Shown here: piece by piece, positions 1-9,153 of the stretch
How the letters are laid out: each line of letters begins with the position of its first letter
Position numbering within the stretch: the first letter of the stretch is position 1
Assembly: GCA_938029725.1 (NCBI GenBank)
Contig: CALHGE010000009.1
Span: forward strand, 1 to 64,000
Reading direction: 5' to 3'
DNA length: 64,000 bases
DNA from: an uncultured Flavobacteriaceae bacterium
Lineage (GTDB): Bacteria; Bacteroidota; Bacteroidia; Flavobacteriales; Flavobacteriaceae
Translations under genes and position numbers: made by a program
The notes under the pieces: model-generated
Told to the model about the DNA's origin: nothing
The model's database searches: none
The model's input: the letters and a program-made list of their open reading frames with translations, nothing else

Positions 1-378
<378 letters not shown>

Positions 379-388
379 GCGCATGGAA

Positions 389-410
389 GTTCCCTTCTTC
401 GGAAGGGAAC
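389..410 (+). other. UUCG-tetraloop hairpin in the 23S-5S spacer
   Basis: A perfect 9-bp stem (389-397 with 402-410) is closed by a C(UUCG)G tetraloop, an unusually stable RNA loop. It lies about ten bases after the mature 23S end. It is not followed by a T run, so it is more likely a processing or stability hairpin of the rRNA precursor than a terminator. Confidence 0.6.
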
Positions 411-545
411 CGACAACCTTTAAAAGCAAGTTTGTATTGTAATATTCTATGTTCTATTACTTAAAAAATTCATGGTTTATTGAACCTATATAAAACTAAA
501 TTCTCAAAACTGTTCCTTTATTATGTCATTATAATATCTAAAATT

Positions 546-655
546 TAGGTGGCCATGGCGACGGGGTACACCCCTTACCATTCCGAACAGGGAAGTTAAG
601 CCCGTCTGCGCCGATGGTACTGCTATACCAAGTGGGAGAGTAGGTAGCCGCCTTT
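546..655 (+). rRNA. rrf: 5S ribosomal RNA
   Basis: The sequence carries the conserved 5S core CCGAACAGGGAAGTTAAGC (582-600) and GGGAGAGTAGGT. The 5' AGGTGGC pairs with 3' GCCGCCTT to form helix I. It lies about 165 bp after 23S on the same strand and is followed at once by a terminator, as expected for the last gene of an rRNA operon. The ends are estimated from helix I. Confidence 0.95.
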
Positions 656-659
656 TCGA

Positions 660-692
660 AACCCCGATACTAACGTATCGGGGTTTTTTTTT
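660..692 (+). terminator. Rho-independent terminator of the rRNA operon
   Basis: A perfect 11-bp stem (660-670 with 675-685) with a TAAC loop is followed by a run of T to 692. It closes the rRNA operon just after 5S. Confidence 0.92.
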
Positions 693-751
693 ACCCAAAA
701 AACAAAAAATCGCTTGAAGCTCATTCAATGTAGAGTTAACGTTTTGTCTAG

Positions 752-759
752 TATCTTTG
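752..759 (+). promoter_or_regulatory. Bacteroidota-type -7 element before trhA-like gene
   Basis: TATCTTTG matches the Bacteroidota -7 consensus TAnnTTTG exactly. The ATG at 766 is only 6 bases downstream, so the transcript would be leaderless or nearly so. No TTG is present at the -33 spacing, so this is a partial match. Confidence 0.5.
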
Positions 760-765
760 CAAAGC

Positions 766-1398
766 ATGAAAGACAAACAAATTCACCCAAAAGAAGAGCT
801 GCTGAATACCATTAGCCATGCTATCGGAGTAATCTTTGGAAGTATTGGCTTATTTCTTCTACTTGCTAAAAACACTCAGAAAACACCCTATGCTACTACA
901 AGTATAGTGGTCTACAGCTTGACATTCATTTCGATGTTTCTAGCATCAAGTTTTTATCATTATGTCAGAAACCCTGATTTGAAAAGGAAGCTCCGGGTTG
1001 TCGATCACATAAATATCTATTTTCTTATTGCAGGCACCTATACACCACTAAGCCTGATTATGCTTATAGATGGTGAAGGTTGGACGATTTTTTACACCGT
1101 GTGGGTAATTGCAGCAGTGGGTACACTACTTAAATTATTTTTGACGGGTAAGTTTGAAATAATTTCCTTAGTGCTGTACCTCGCGATGGGGTGGCTCGTA
1201 GTTTATGACTTTAGTTCTATTTTAGATGCAACCGCTTCACAGGGTATTCAGTTACTATTTTTAGGAGGTGCTTTTTATACTTTAGGAATTATTTTCTATG
1301 CAATTAACAGAATACCTTATAACCATTTTATTTGGCACCTTTTTGTGCTAAGTGGCGCTATTTGTCATTGGTTGATGGTTTACTATTATGTGATTTAA
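766..1398 (+). CDS. trhA: PAQR/hemolysin III family membrane protein (TrhA-like)
   Basis: This is a 210-residue integral membrane protein with about seven hydrophobic segments. It has the family marks: ELLNTISHAIG in the first helix, SSFYH and a following Asp in the second and third, and HFIWHLFVLSGAICH in the last, giving the His/Ser/Asp zinc-site residues. Bacterial members act in membrane energetics and lipid homeostasis; the name hemolysin is historical. I chose the ATG at 766 because the upstream TTG at 757 overlaps the -7 promoter element. It converges on the DUF4268 gene with a 4-bp overlap of stops. Confidence 0.88.
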   Translation: MKDKQIHPKEELLNTISHAIGVIFGSIGLFLLLAKNTQKTPYATTSIVVYSLTFISMFLASSFYHYVRNPDLKRKLRVVDHINIYFLIAGTYTPLSLIMLIDGEGWTIFYTVWVIAAVGTLLKLFLTGKFEIISLVLYLAMGWLVVYDFSSILDATASQGIQLLFLGGAFYTLGIIFYAINRIPYNHFIWHLFVLSGAICHWLMVYYYVI

Positions 1399-1823
1399 CT
1401 GCTTAGAATAGGTTCGTATTCTTTAAAAAAACTTTCTAGAAGACCCATGTTAGTATTTAAAAATTGCATGGTCTCTTGCCAGCTATTCTTATTGTGAATG
1501 GATACGTTTTCCTTTTGAACATAAACCCGTGAAATCTCTTTGCTATTTTCTAGTACGAAATAATCTACAAACTGAGCCTCTGGTACGTATTCTTCAACCA
1601 AAATGGATTTTAATGATACTAATTTTTCCCAGAGTTGAATTCTTTGAGCCAAATCGGAGGTTTCAATATCTATAGAAACTAAGGCTCGCTTTAAATCAAA
1701 ATGGAACTTTAAGGAGAGACCTTTGATTTTAGTATCGTAGAGCGTCCATTTATTTGGATATGATTTTCCGAATGCTATCCAAAAATCTTGGCGTAATTTT
1801 TTTGATGCTGCTTTGCTAAACAT
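1395..1823 (-). CDS. DUF4268 domain-containing protein
   Basis: This is a 142-residue soluble protein resembling DUF4268, a small nuclease-fold-like domain often found alone or fused in Bacteroidota. The N-terminal RQDFWIAFGKSYPNKWTLYD and the aromatic-rich pattern that follows suggest the family. There is no signal peptide or membrane segment. Its ATG directly abuts the stop of the ZIP transporter gene upstream, so the two are co-transcribed and probably translationally coupled. The molecular role is unknown; a link to metal transport is suggested only by position. Confidence 0.7.
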   Translation of the reverse strand: MFSKAASKKLRQDFWIAFGKSYPNKWTLYDTKIKGLSLKFHFDLKRALVSIDIETSDLAQRIQLWEKLVSLKSILVEEYVPEAQFVDYFVLENSKEISRVYVQKENVSIHNKNSWQETMQFLNTNMGLLESFFKEYEPILSS

Positions 1824-2495
1824 TTATAAAAAATAAGCGATTACAATTCCAACAATGATAACTAATAACTTGCGTAGATTGAATTTGTGCCCTTCAGAAC
1901 TCTCGAAAAGAATTACAGTAGAGATATGCAAGAACACACCAATTACCAAAGCAGTAATAGGCCCATAGTATTGTGAAGCAAAGTTAGAATTACTTGCAAT
2001 AAAGCTTCCGAGAGGAGTCATAAGAGCAAACAAGAGAATAAATAAAATAGCCTTGACTAGTTTAATTTTAGAACCTAGTAAAAAGATGCTAAGAATAACT
2101 GCAATAGGTATTTTATGAATTAGAATGCCGTAGAGAATAGTATCGTGGTTTTCAATTGGAAATCCTTCTAAAAATGCATGAAGAGAAAGGCTGAGAAATA
2201 AAGGCCATGGAAAATTACTTTTTTCACTATCAATATGTACATGACCGTGTTCTGCACCTTTGGAAAAGAACTCTAAAAATATTTGTAGTAAAATACCCAG
2301 CATTACAAAAACACCAATTGTTTTTGCATCAGAATTTTCATAAGCTGAAGGAAGCAATTCGAATACGGTTAAAGCCAAAAGAAATGCACCACTAAAGGCT
2401 AAGAGGAGTTTAAAGTTTTCTTTGCTTTTTGGTTTTGAAATCAACACAAAAGCAAAACTTAGTAAAACTCCTAAAATGGGTAGGAGGTATGTCAT
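1824..2495 (-). CDS. ZIP family metal transporter
   Basis: This 223-residue protein has about eight hydrophobic segments. The family's metal-binding pairs are visible: HAFLEGFPI in the fourth membrane segment and HKIPI in the fifth. A short His-rich loop (GAEHGHVHID) lies between segments three and four, as in ZIP proteins. It most likely brings divalent cations (Zn, Fe or Mn) into the cytoplasm. It is the first gene of a two-gene unit with the DUF4268 protein. Metal specificity cannot be read from sequence. Confidence 0.85.
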   Translation of the reverse strand: MTYLLPILGVLLSFAFVLISKPKSKENFKLLLAFSGAFLLALTVFELLPSAYENSDAKTIGVFVMLGILLQIFLEFFSKGAEHGHVHIDSEKSNFPWPLFLSLSLHAFLEGFPIENHDTILYGILIHKIPIAVILSIFLLGSKIKLVKAILFILLFALMTPLGSFIASNSNFASQYYGPITALVIGVFLHISTVILFESSEGHKFNLRKLLVIIVGIVIAYFL

Positions 2496-2624
2496 AGTTT
2501 GGGTTTAGAGTTTATGGTCGTAAGTTGAACGAATTATAATATGAATATTAGCTAATAAAACCGAAACCATAAACGAAATCGTCGGTCAATTGATATTCGT
2601 CTTTAATAGGGGTTAAAAATAGGC

Positions 2625-2632
2625 TATTTTTG
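2625..2632 (+). promoter_or_regulatory. -7 promoter element before the THUMP methyltransferase
   Basis: TATTTTTG fits TAnnTTTG and is 14 bases before the ATG at 2647. The leader AAGTTAAGG just before the start gives a weak ribosome-binding sequence. No clear TTG is present at -33. Confidence 0.5.
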
Positions 2633-2646
2633 CAATTAAGTTAAGG

Positions 2647-3843
2647 ATGAACATGAACAATAATTTTAAAATGGTTGCCAAGACCTTATTTGGTTTTGAA
2701 GAGATTTTAGCAAAAGAAATTCGAAACTTAGGCGGTGGAAACGTGGTTGAGGGTGTGCGTAGTGTCTCGTTTATTGGAGATATCGGCTTTATGTATAAAG
2801 CTAATTTGTGCTTGCGTACGGCCATCAAAATCATAAAGCCTATTCATTCTTTCTCGGTTCGTAATGAGAACGAACTTTATAAGAGTATTTATCGAATGGA
2901 TTGGAGTGAATACCTAACTATTGACACCACTTTTGCAATTGATACCACGGTAAAGTCTGATAATTTCACCCACTCACTTTATGTTTCACAAAAGGTTAAA
3001 GATGCCATTGTAGATAAGTTTAGAGATACGGAAGGAGAGCGACCAAATGTAGATGTGAAACACCCTGATTTGCGTATCAATATCCATATTCAAAAAGATC
3101 ATTGTAATGTTTCCTTAGATAGCTCAGGTAGGTCTTTACATCAGAGAGGGTATCGAGTTTCAACAAACATAGCGCCAATAAATGAAGTGCTGGCAGCCGG
3201 CTTACTGTTATTAAGTGGCTGGGATGGTCAATGTGATTTTCTAGATCCGATGTGTGGTAGTGGTACAATGTTAACCGAAGCCGCCATGATTGCCTGTAAT
3301 ATTCCAGTAAATATTAATCGTAAAGAATTCGCTTTTGAGAAGTGGGACGATTTTGATGAAGATTTATTTGGCAAAATTGTAGAAAGTCAACTCAAAAAAA
3401 CTAGAGAATTTCATCATAAAATAATCGGTTATGACAAGGCACCGTCTGCGGTTCGTAAGGCGGGTGAAAATATTGAAAGTGCAAACCTCTCAGACTATAT
3501 AACGGTAGAGCGAAAGAATTTCTTCGATACAAAAAAGCCTATGGAAGGAAAACTTCACATGGTCTTTAATCCACCTTATGGAGAACGACTAGATCGCTCA
3601 GAGTTAGATTCTGACTTTGATGTAGAAGCTTTTTATGCAGATATTGGTGATACCTTAAAACAAGAATACCCTGGAACAGATGCTTGGTTTATCACTTCGA
3701 ATTTAGAAGCTCTTAAATTTGTGGGGCTGCGCCCTTCAAGAAAGATAAAGGTTTTCAACAGTCAATTAGAGTCGCGATTGGTAAAATATGTGATGTACGA
3801 GGGAAGTAAGAAAGCAAAATTTCAAAATAACGAAACCGAGTAA
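2647..3843 (+). CDS. THUMP-domain class I SAM-dependent RNA methyltransferase (RlmL N-half type)
   Basis: This 398-residue protein resembles the N-terminal half of RlmL, which makes m2G2445 in 23S rRNA. The THUMP RNA-binding domain spans about residues 40-165. The Rossmann methyltransferase domain follows, with the SAM loop DPMCGSGT at 200-207 and the catalytic NPPYGERL starting at N308. The RlmK half of the fused enterobacterial enzyme is absent, as is usual in Bacteroidota. The gene converges with the DUF6048 gene, with 2 bases between stops. The exact target base is inferred from the family. Confidence 0.88.
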   Translation: MNMNNNFKMVAKTLFGFEEILAKEIRNLGGGNVVEGVRSVSFIGDIGFMYKANLCLRTAIKIIKPIHSFSVRNENELYKSIYRMDWSEYLTIDTTFAIDTTVKSDNFTHSLYVSQKVKDAIVDKFRDTEGERPNVDVKHPDLRINIHIQKDHCNVSLDSSGRSLHQRGYRVSTNIAPINEVLAAGLLLLSGWDGQCDFLDPMCGSGTMLTEAAMIACNIPVNINRKEFAFEKWDDFDEDLFGKIVESQLKKTREFHHKIIGYDKAPSAVRKAGENIESANLSDYITVERKNFFDTKKPMEGKLHMVFNPPYGERLDRSELDSDFDVEAFYADIGDTLKQEYPGTDAWFITSNLEALKFVGLRPSRKIKVFNSQLESRLVKYVMYEGSKKAKFQNNETE

Positions 3844-3845
3844 AT

Positions 3846-4625
3846 TTAATTCTGAATTTCTTGAGTGACAGCTTTCGGTTCCTCGGTATTAGTTTTGGGT
3901 TTATTCGCCTTCTTGTAAAAAGGTATAAAATAAGAAATACTGAAATTGTAGCCTATACCAAATATACTGTTGTCGGTTACCTTGTTGAAACCAGGAATAA
4001 AAAGAGTGCTGAATTCACCTGGTTCTACTTTTGGGTTGGTAACTATTGCTCCTAATCTCACACTAGCACCTAAATAAATGTGAGCAAATAGTTCTGCTTT
4101 TATTCCTAAAACAGCTTCTAGCCAAACTTCATTTCTCGGTGCTATTTCCATTGGGGCACTACCGCTTTCTGCGAAGCCATCAGGACTCCAGTAGCGGTTG
4201 CTATTGAAGATTTGATTATTATTTATAGTATGGTCAAAAGTGCTAAAGGCCACCCTTGCTCCAGCATAAATCATGTTTTGCTCACCGTACCAATTCGCGT
4301 AGGTGTTGTAGTCAAAACCAATTTTAACATAGTTTCCTGAACTCGTGAAATTATAAGCATCTTCTTGGCGCGTACGCTTTTCGTTACCCAATTCAGCAGC
4401 TAAGTAATATTTCTGACTCAGTCTATAATCTCCGACAAATTCAATTCCGGTATATTCTTCTTCAAAAAATGAAATTGTGGGTCTGCTTAAATCAATACCG
4501 ATCCTTAAACCATAGGGCTGTTTGTGCACCACAGTGTCTTTGGGTTTCGTGTCAATTGATTTATTTTGAGCGTTCCCTAAGAAGATGCAAAAAACAAAGC
4601 AGGCGCTAATGAAATACTTTAACAT
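3846..4625 (-). CDS. DUF6048 family outer-membrane beta-barrel-like protein
   Basis: This is a 259-residue secreted protein. Residues 1-19 are a signal peptide (KYFISACFVFCIFLGNAQ). The mature part has alternating hydrophobic strands and many aromatics, for example YGLRIGIDLSRP and IFGIGYNFSISYFIPF, consistent with a small outer-membrane beta-barrel. The last 25 residues are a polar tail. Its start overlaps the end of the DUF6452 gene by 20 bp. Both sit behind rlmD in an arrangement I recognise from Flavobacteriaceae. The function is unknown. Confidence 0.72.
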   Translation of the reverse strand: MLKYFISACFVFCIFLGNAQNKSIDTKPKDTVVHKQPYGLRIGIDLSRPTISFFEEEYTGIEFVGDYRLSQKYYLAAELGNEKRTRQEDAYNFTSSGNYVKIGFDYNTYANWYGEQNMIYAGARVAFSTFDHTINNNQIFNSNRYWSPDGFAESGSAPMEIAPRNEVWLEAVLGIKAELFAHIYLGASVRLGAIVTNPKVEPGEFSTLFIPGFNKVTDNSIFGIGYNFSISYFIPFYKKANKPKTNTEEPKAVTQEIQN

Positions 4626-5121
4626 GGGCAGTGGTCTCTTCAGTTTCTAGTTGTACTGTTGTTTTTAGAATGGCTATACTTTGAATCCAGTTTTCAGGTG
4701 TTGCTGTAAAATCAGAACTTAAACTTTCATAGTTGGCAATAAAACCACAAGCTCTCGAAACAAATTCTTCTTTGATTTCATAAGAGAATGTTACGACATC
4801 ACTAGTGCCAGTTTCAGTGCCGTTTTCGTCATCTCCAGAATTAGCTATAAATGTGAATTGGGTCAAAGCACCGTTTGTACGTAAAGGTATACCAATAGAG
4901 TCAATGCTTGAAATTCTATCACCAAAGGTAGCTATAGGTGAACCGTTACCAACTCCAATAATTCTAAGGCTTGAAACCGCTTTCAACGCTGTAGGATTGC
5001 TAGCATCATAAAAACGAATAAGCAATAGAGGTGTATCACTTTCAACGCAAATATCATCTTTTTCACAAGCAGAAAAAGTAATGCACAGTAGAAAAATTAA
5101 AGTTATGCTGAGTTTATTCAT
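4606..5121 (-). CDS. DUF6452 family lipoprotein
   Basis: This is a 171-residue exported protein with a lipoprotein signal (LLCITFSAC, lipid attachment at about Cys19). The mature domain starts with KDDICVESDTPLLLIRFYD, the opening of the DUF6452 family. It probably sits on the periplasmic side of a membrane. It lies 4 bp after rlmD and overlaps the DUF6048 gene, so the three form one operon. No enzymatic motif is visible, and a joint role with the DUF6048 barrel is only suggested by their constant pairing. Confidence 0.72.
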   Translation of the reverse strand: MNKLSITLIFLLCITFSACEKDDICVESDTPLLLIRFYDASNPTALKAVSSLRIIGVGNGSPIATFGDRISSIDSIGIPLRTNGALTQFTFIANSGDDENGTETGTSDVVTFSYEIKEEFVSRACGFIANYESLSSDFTATPENWIQSIAILKTTVQLETEETTAHVKVFH

Positions 5122-5125
5122 GGGC

Positions 5126-6535
5126 TTATAACTTTTCTAAAAGTACAATATTTTCAACGTGATGCGTTTGCGGAAACATATCTACGGGTTGCACCTTCGT
5201 CACTTTGTAAACTTCTTTCATTAATTCTAAATCTCTTGCTTGTGTAGCGCTATTACAACTTACGTAAACTACTTTTTCTGGAGAAATATTCAATATTTGT
5301 TGTACTACATCTTTGTGCATACCATCTCTTGGAGGGTCTGTAATAATAATATCTGGTACACCATGAGAAGCAATGAATGCTTCATTGAAAACATTTTTCA
5401 TGTCTCCGACAAAGAAATCTACATTCTCTATGTTATTATTCTCTGCGTTTGCTTTGGCATCTATTATAGCTTCTGGAACGGACTCTATACCTACTACTTT
5501 TTTAGCTTTTTTAGCGATAAACTGAGCGATTGTACCAGTGCCTGTATAGAGGTCATAAACCAATTCTTCACCTGTTAACCCTGCAAAATCTCGTGTGATT
5601 TTGTATAATTCATAAGCTTGATCTGAATTGGTTTGGTAAAATGATTTTGCATTTATCTTGAATTTCAAACCTTCCATTTCTTCGAAAATATGATCTCTAC
5701 CTGAATGACAAACTACTACTTGGTCATATATGGTATCGTTTTGCTTCGGGTTTACAACGTAGAGTAATGCAGTGATTTCTGGAAAGGTTTCTTGTAAATG
5801 ATTCAATAGTAAATCGCGCTTTTCTTTATGATTTTCAAAAAACTGAACTACTATCATAATTTCTCCAATGGAGGAGGTGCGAATCATCAAAGTACGCAAC
5901 ATACCAAACTGATTCCGCGGATTGAAAAATGTGATGTCATTTTTGCTTGCAAAATCTTTGGTTTCTAACCGAATCGCGTTTGAAGGATCAGCCTGAAGAT
6001 GACATTTTTCAATATCTAAAATTTTATCCCACATTCCAGGAATATGAAAGCCTAAAGCATTTTTATCCTCAAAAATAGTATCTGATTGCAGTTCTTCTAA
6101 GGTCAGCCATCTACTGTCGGAAAAAGAGAATTCCATTTTATTTCGATAGAAGTATTGTTTTTCAGAACCTACAATAGTACTTACTTTCGGTAAATCTAAA
6201 TGTCCGATGCGGCGAAGATTATTTTCAACTTCTTTTTGTTTATAGAAGAGCTGGTGTTCGTAACCCATATGCTGCCATTTACAACCACCGCAAGTTCCGA
6301 AATGCTTACATTCAGGAATAACACGTTTGTCTGAAAGCGAATGAAAATGTGTTGCTTTACCTTCAAAATAACTTTTTCGCTTTTTCGTGGTTTGAACATC
6401 TACAATATCGCCAGGAACGGTGTTAGTCATAAAAATTACCCGTCCGTCAGGTGCTTTACCAATTGTTTTTCCTTTGGCACCAGCATCAATCACTTCAACA
6501 TTCTCAAAAACTACTTTCTTGTTCTTTTTCCGCAT
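5126..6535 (-). CDS. rlmD: 23S rRNA (uracil-5-)-methyltransferase RlmD
   Basis: This 469-residue TrmA/RlmD-type enzyme is predicted to make m5U in 23S rRNA. An N-terminal TRAM domain (about 8-62) is followed by iron-sulfur cysteines C76, C82 and C85 (CKHFGTCGGC) with a fourth in IEKCHL. The methyltransferase domain shows FYQTNSDQAYELY, the SAM loop DLYTGTGTIAQF, DPPRDGMH and the nucleophile motif VYVSCNSATQARD. It heads an operon with the DUF6452 and DUF6048 genes and diverges from the ECF sigma gene. RlmD versus RlmC/TrmA is decided from the Fe-S motif plus TRAM domain. Confidence 0.9.
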   Translation of the reverse strand: MRKKNKKVVFENVEVIDAGAKGKTIGKAPDGRVIFMTNTVPGDIVDVQTTKKRKSYFEGKATHFHSLSDKRVIPECKHFGTCGGCKWQHMGYEHQLFYKQKEVENNLRRIGHLDLPKVSTIVGSEKQYFYRNKMEFSFSDSRWLTLEELQSDTIFEDKNALGFHIPGMWDKILDIEKCHLQADPSNAIRLETKDFASKNDITFFNPRNQFGMLRTLMIRTSSIGEIMIVVQFFENHKEKRDLLLNHLQETFPEITALLYVVNPKQNDTIYDQVVVCHSGRDHIFEEMEGLKFKINAKSFYQTNSDQAYELYKITRDFAGLTGEELVYDLYTGTGTIAQFIAKKAKKVVGIESVPEAIIDAKANAENNNIENVDFFVGDMKNVFNEAFIASHGVPDIIITDPPRDGMHKDVVQQILNISPEKVVYVSCNSATQARDLELMKEVYKVTKVQPVDMFPQTHHVENIVLLEKL

Positions 6536-6652
6536 TGGGCAAAAATAGGAATTGGAATGTATTTATTCCCTTAACTTTAAAAGGAATAACAATATTTTAA
6601 GGAAAAAATGAACCTTTTGAATTTTTAACTGTCTTTGCTATAGAAATGTGTT

Positions 6653-7189
6653 ATGACAGACCCAAGTAAAATTTTTGACGGATTGCTGGTTTTGCAGTAT
6701 CGTTCCGGTACGAAAAAGGCGTTTAGTCTTTTAGTAAGTAAATATCATAACAAGCTTTGCAAGCATTCGTATTGGTATACGTATGATATTGATGCTTCAA
6801 AAGATATTGTGCAAGATTGCTGGGGTATTGTGATCAATAAGTTAGCTGATCTCAAAGATCCAAATAGGTTTGGGAGCTGGGTCTTTCGAATTGTAACTCG
6901 AAAATCGCTTGACTTTGTAAACAAGCGCAAAAGAGAGCTCGGAAAGAGGCAAGAGTATGGTTTGAATTACACAGAGGTGGATGCTGAAGAGGAGAACGAT
7001 ATAGCGATTCAAAAGCTACTAAAAGGAATACAAACCTTAGCTCATGAACAGCAGGTGGTGCTGCGTCTATTTTATATAGAAAACTATGCACTAAAAGAAA
7101 TTAGTGGAATTCTTGAAATTTCTATAGGAACAGTAAAGTCAAGACTCTTTCATGCAAGAGAAAAGTTAAAAATAATTCTAAAAAAATAA
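6653..7189 (+). CDS. ECF-type RNA polymerase sigma factor
   Basis: This is a 178-residue sigma-70 family protein of the extracytoplasmic-function group. Region 2 is at about 25-90 (KDIVQDCWGIVINKL is the 2.2 helix) and region 4 at about 120-175 (ALKEISGILEISIGTVKSRL is the helix-turn-helix). The gene is followed 4 bp later by a DUF6768 membrane protein in place of a typical FecR- or RsiW-type anti-sigma factor. A TGTCTTTG sequence at 6630-6637, one base off the -7 consensus, lies just upstream. The regulon cannot be predicted from this sequence. Confidence 0.9.
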   Translation: MTDPSKIFDGLLVLQYRSGTKKAFSLLVSKYHNKLCKHSYWYTYDIDASKDIVQDCWGIVINKLADLKDPNRFGSWVFRIVTRKSLDFVNKRKRELGKRQEYGLNYTEVDAEEENDIAIQKLLKGIQTLAHEQQVVLRLFYIENYALKEISGILEISIGTVKSRLFHAREKLKIILKK

Positions 7190-7193
7190 TAAG

Positions 7194-7583
7194 ATGAAGA
7201 AAGGCGAAGAAACAATAGATACTCTAATCAAAGCGGCTTTAACCAAAGAGGAATCAAAATTTTATGATGCGTTAGGAGAGCAAAGCTTGATGGGGAAATT
7301 AGGGGAGGTTCACAAAGGAAAAACAGGATGGTTAGCCTCGATTATGACGGTCATGCATATTCTCATATTTGTGGTTTTTGTTTTTTGTGCGGTACGTTTT
7401 TTTAATGCAGAACTTACTAATGAGCTCATAAAATGGGCCTGTGCCGGTTTTCTTTGTATGATTTTTATGGGGATGATGAAACTATACATATGGATGCAAA
7501 TGGATAAAAATGATATTTTAAGAGCGCTAAAGCGTTTAGAGCTTCAAGTAGCTGCCTTCACAACCACTAGTAAGGTAAAATAG
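7194..7583 (+). CDS. DUF6768 family membrane protein, putative sigma-factor partner
   Basis: This 129-residue protein has an N-terminal soluble segment of about 50 residues (EETIDTLIKAALTKEESKFYD), two membrane helices at roughly 53-75 and 85-106, and a short C-terminal helix ending LKRLELQVAAF. It matches the DUF6768 type and lies 4 bp after the ECF sigma gene, so the two are co-expressed. Small two-helix membrane proteins in this position could act as anti-sigma factors, but no zinc-binding anti-sigma motif (HxxxCxxC) is present. That role is inference. Confidence 0.7.
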   Translation: MKKGEETIDTLIKAALTKEESKFYDALGEQSLMGKLGEVHKGKTGWLASIMTVMHILIFVVFVFCAVRFFNAELTNELIKWACAGFLCMIFMGMMKLYIWMQMDKNDILRALKRLELQVAAFTTTSKVK

Positions 7584-7611
7584 TTAGGGATCCTTGTGAA
7601 AGGATCCCTAA
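7584..7611. terminator. Bidirectional hairpin terminator between convergent genes
   Basis: A perfect 12-bp stem (7584-7595 with 7600-7611) with a GTGA loop lies one base after the DUF6768 stop and 34 bases past the channel gene's stop on the other strand. T-richness is modest on both sides, so strength is uncertain. Confidence 0.7.
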
Positions 7612-7644
7612 TCTAAATCTTAATAGGTAAATATAACCGGTGTC

Positions 7645-8817
7645 TTAGTTGTTATCATTGAATTTGTTCAAGATGCGTTCCATCTGTTTGCCAGCTGCCG
7701 CTCTTCCGCCAAGACCAAAAGAAAGTGCTATCGTTATGGCTACGGTCGCTAATGAGATGCCAAAGGCCATATTGATAATGTCATCACCTATGCCCATAGT
7801 CTTTAATCCCATGGCCAAGAATATGGCTATCACACAAATTCTTAGAATAGATGCTACAAACTGATTGTTATTGTTCTTTGCAAGGTTCTTGTAGACGACT
7901 ACTGAAACCCAGTTTCCAATAATTAAGATAACCATTCCGAAAAGAATGTTTCCTGAAACAGCAGCAATGGAATTTAGGATTTCAGTCAATTTAGTAAATT
8001 CTAATTTTTCAATTGCAGTCATTAACCCGAAAAGCACAATAAAGAAGAAAGCCAGATTTCCAATAACTTTAGGAATGTTCGTTTTAGAGGATAAACCTTC
8101 TAAATTCATACTACTCAACAAAGAATTAATTTTTAAACTTTCCATTAAATCGACAAGTAGCTGAGAAATAAACCTACCACCTACCACAAAGAATATTAGT
8201 ATAATTACTGCAACCAAAATTCTAGGAATTGCAGTAAAAAACTGCGCTAACATTAGTGTAGCTGGCTCAGAAATAGCACTCATATTTAAGATATTCAAAG
8301 CGGTAATTAATAAAGGTATAAATACGAAGATGAAAACTACCTTTTTAAGAATACCCACCAAATTAAGATTTTCGGGTAATTTTAATTTCGGTACTAAGTT
8401 TTGAATAGTATCGCCAGAAAGGCCTACAAACTCAGAAATGATGGTAGCTAGCATATAGCCAATATAGCCTACAAGGCCGGCGCCAACGATGTTAGGAATG
8501 AATGACAAGAAATTGTTCAATAGATTTTTAACGGGGTCTAATACATTGCTCATGCCCAATTGTTCAAGTGCAATCATAAAGACGAATATCATGATAAGTA
8601 GATAGACTAATTTTCCTATAAAGCTAGAAAGAGTCATTTTGCTTGAACCAAGGGTGTCATCTACTTTAGTTTTTTTGACGAGTTTAATGATTAGTCTTTT
8701 GATGAATTTGGCTATAATAGAGCCTATAATGAGTATTAAAATAGCCGCAATAGTAGTGGGTAAAAAACTTCCGAATGAATCGGAAAGATTATCGAGCATG
8801 TTTTGTAGAAAATTCAT
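7645..8817 (-). CDS. MscS-related mechanosensitive channel family protein (TM-helix repeat type)
   Basis: This 390-residue membrane protein is built of repeated helix pairs of the conserved TM-helix (PF05552-like) type, with the segment LPTTIAAILILIIGSIIAKF repeated in diverged form further on. It ends in SFGLGGRAAAGKQMERIL, the pore-helix-like motif of MscS relatives. It lacks the large cytoplasmic vestibule of E. coli MscS, which is normal for this subgroup. A role in osmotic pressure release or ion conduction is inferred from the family. It is a single-gene unit. Confidence 0.82.
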   Translation of the reverse strand: MNFLQNMLDNLSDSFGSFLPTTIAAILILIIGSIIAKFIKRLIIKLVKKTKVDDTLGSSKMTLSSFIGKLVYLLIMIFVFMIALEQLGMSNVLDPVKNLLNNFLSFIPNIVGAGLVGYIGYMLATIISEFVGLSGDTIQNLVPKLKLPENLNLVGILKKVVFIFVFIPLLITALNILNMSAISEPATLMLAQFFTAIPRILVAVIILIFFVVGGRFISQLLVDLMESLKINSLLSSMNLEGLSSKTNIPKVIGNLAFFFIVLFGLMTAIEKLEFTKLTEILNSIAAVSGNILFGMVILIIGNWVSVVVYKNLAKNNNNQFVASILRICVIAIFLAMGLKTMGIGDDIINMAFGISLATVAITIALSFGLGGRAAAGKQMERILNKFNDNN

Positions 8818-9153
8818 GTAGTTATTTGTGTTTAACGGTTAGGTAGTAAAATATACTATATGAAGAATAAAGAATTTGTGAGAGGTGTTTCATTTTAAAA
8901 CTACGGCAAAAGGGATGAATTCATCGACGAATAGCTTTGTTTGTAGTATTTAAGCTACAAAATTAATCTCTCCATTTTTTTAACCCACATTTTTTCTGTT
9001 GAATACTATAGGGTCAGTTTATAGATTGCTATTCTTTTTTGTAATTTAGCCGTTGTACAGGGATGATTTCTCTCCCACGCTGAATTTTCGAATCTTCGAA
9101 AGGAAAAAGGTACCGAAGGAATTACTGAAGTTTTATTTAAAGTAATTTTTATC
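8818..9153. other. 336-bp divergent intergenic region (channel gene / rocD)
   Basis: No open frame or RNA gene is recognisable here. It must hold the promoters of the channel gene (minus strand) and rocD (plus strand). TAATTTAG at 9042-9049, close to the -7 consensus, is the best candidate for rocD and would give a leader of about 100 bases containing AAAGGAAAAAGG. No TTG lies at the proper spacing, so the assignment is tentative. Confidence 0.4.

Noticed and set aside
504..776. Open frame on the minus strand across the 5S rRNA
   Set aside because: It lies over the 5S gene and its terminator and has no protein family features.
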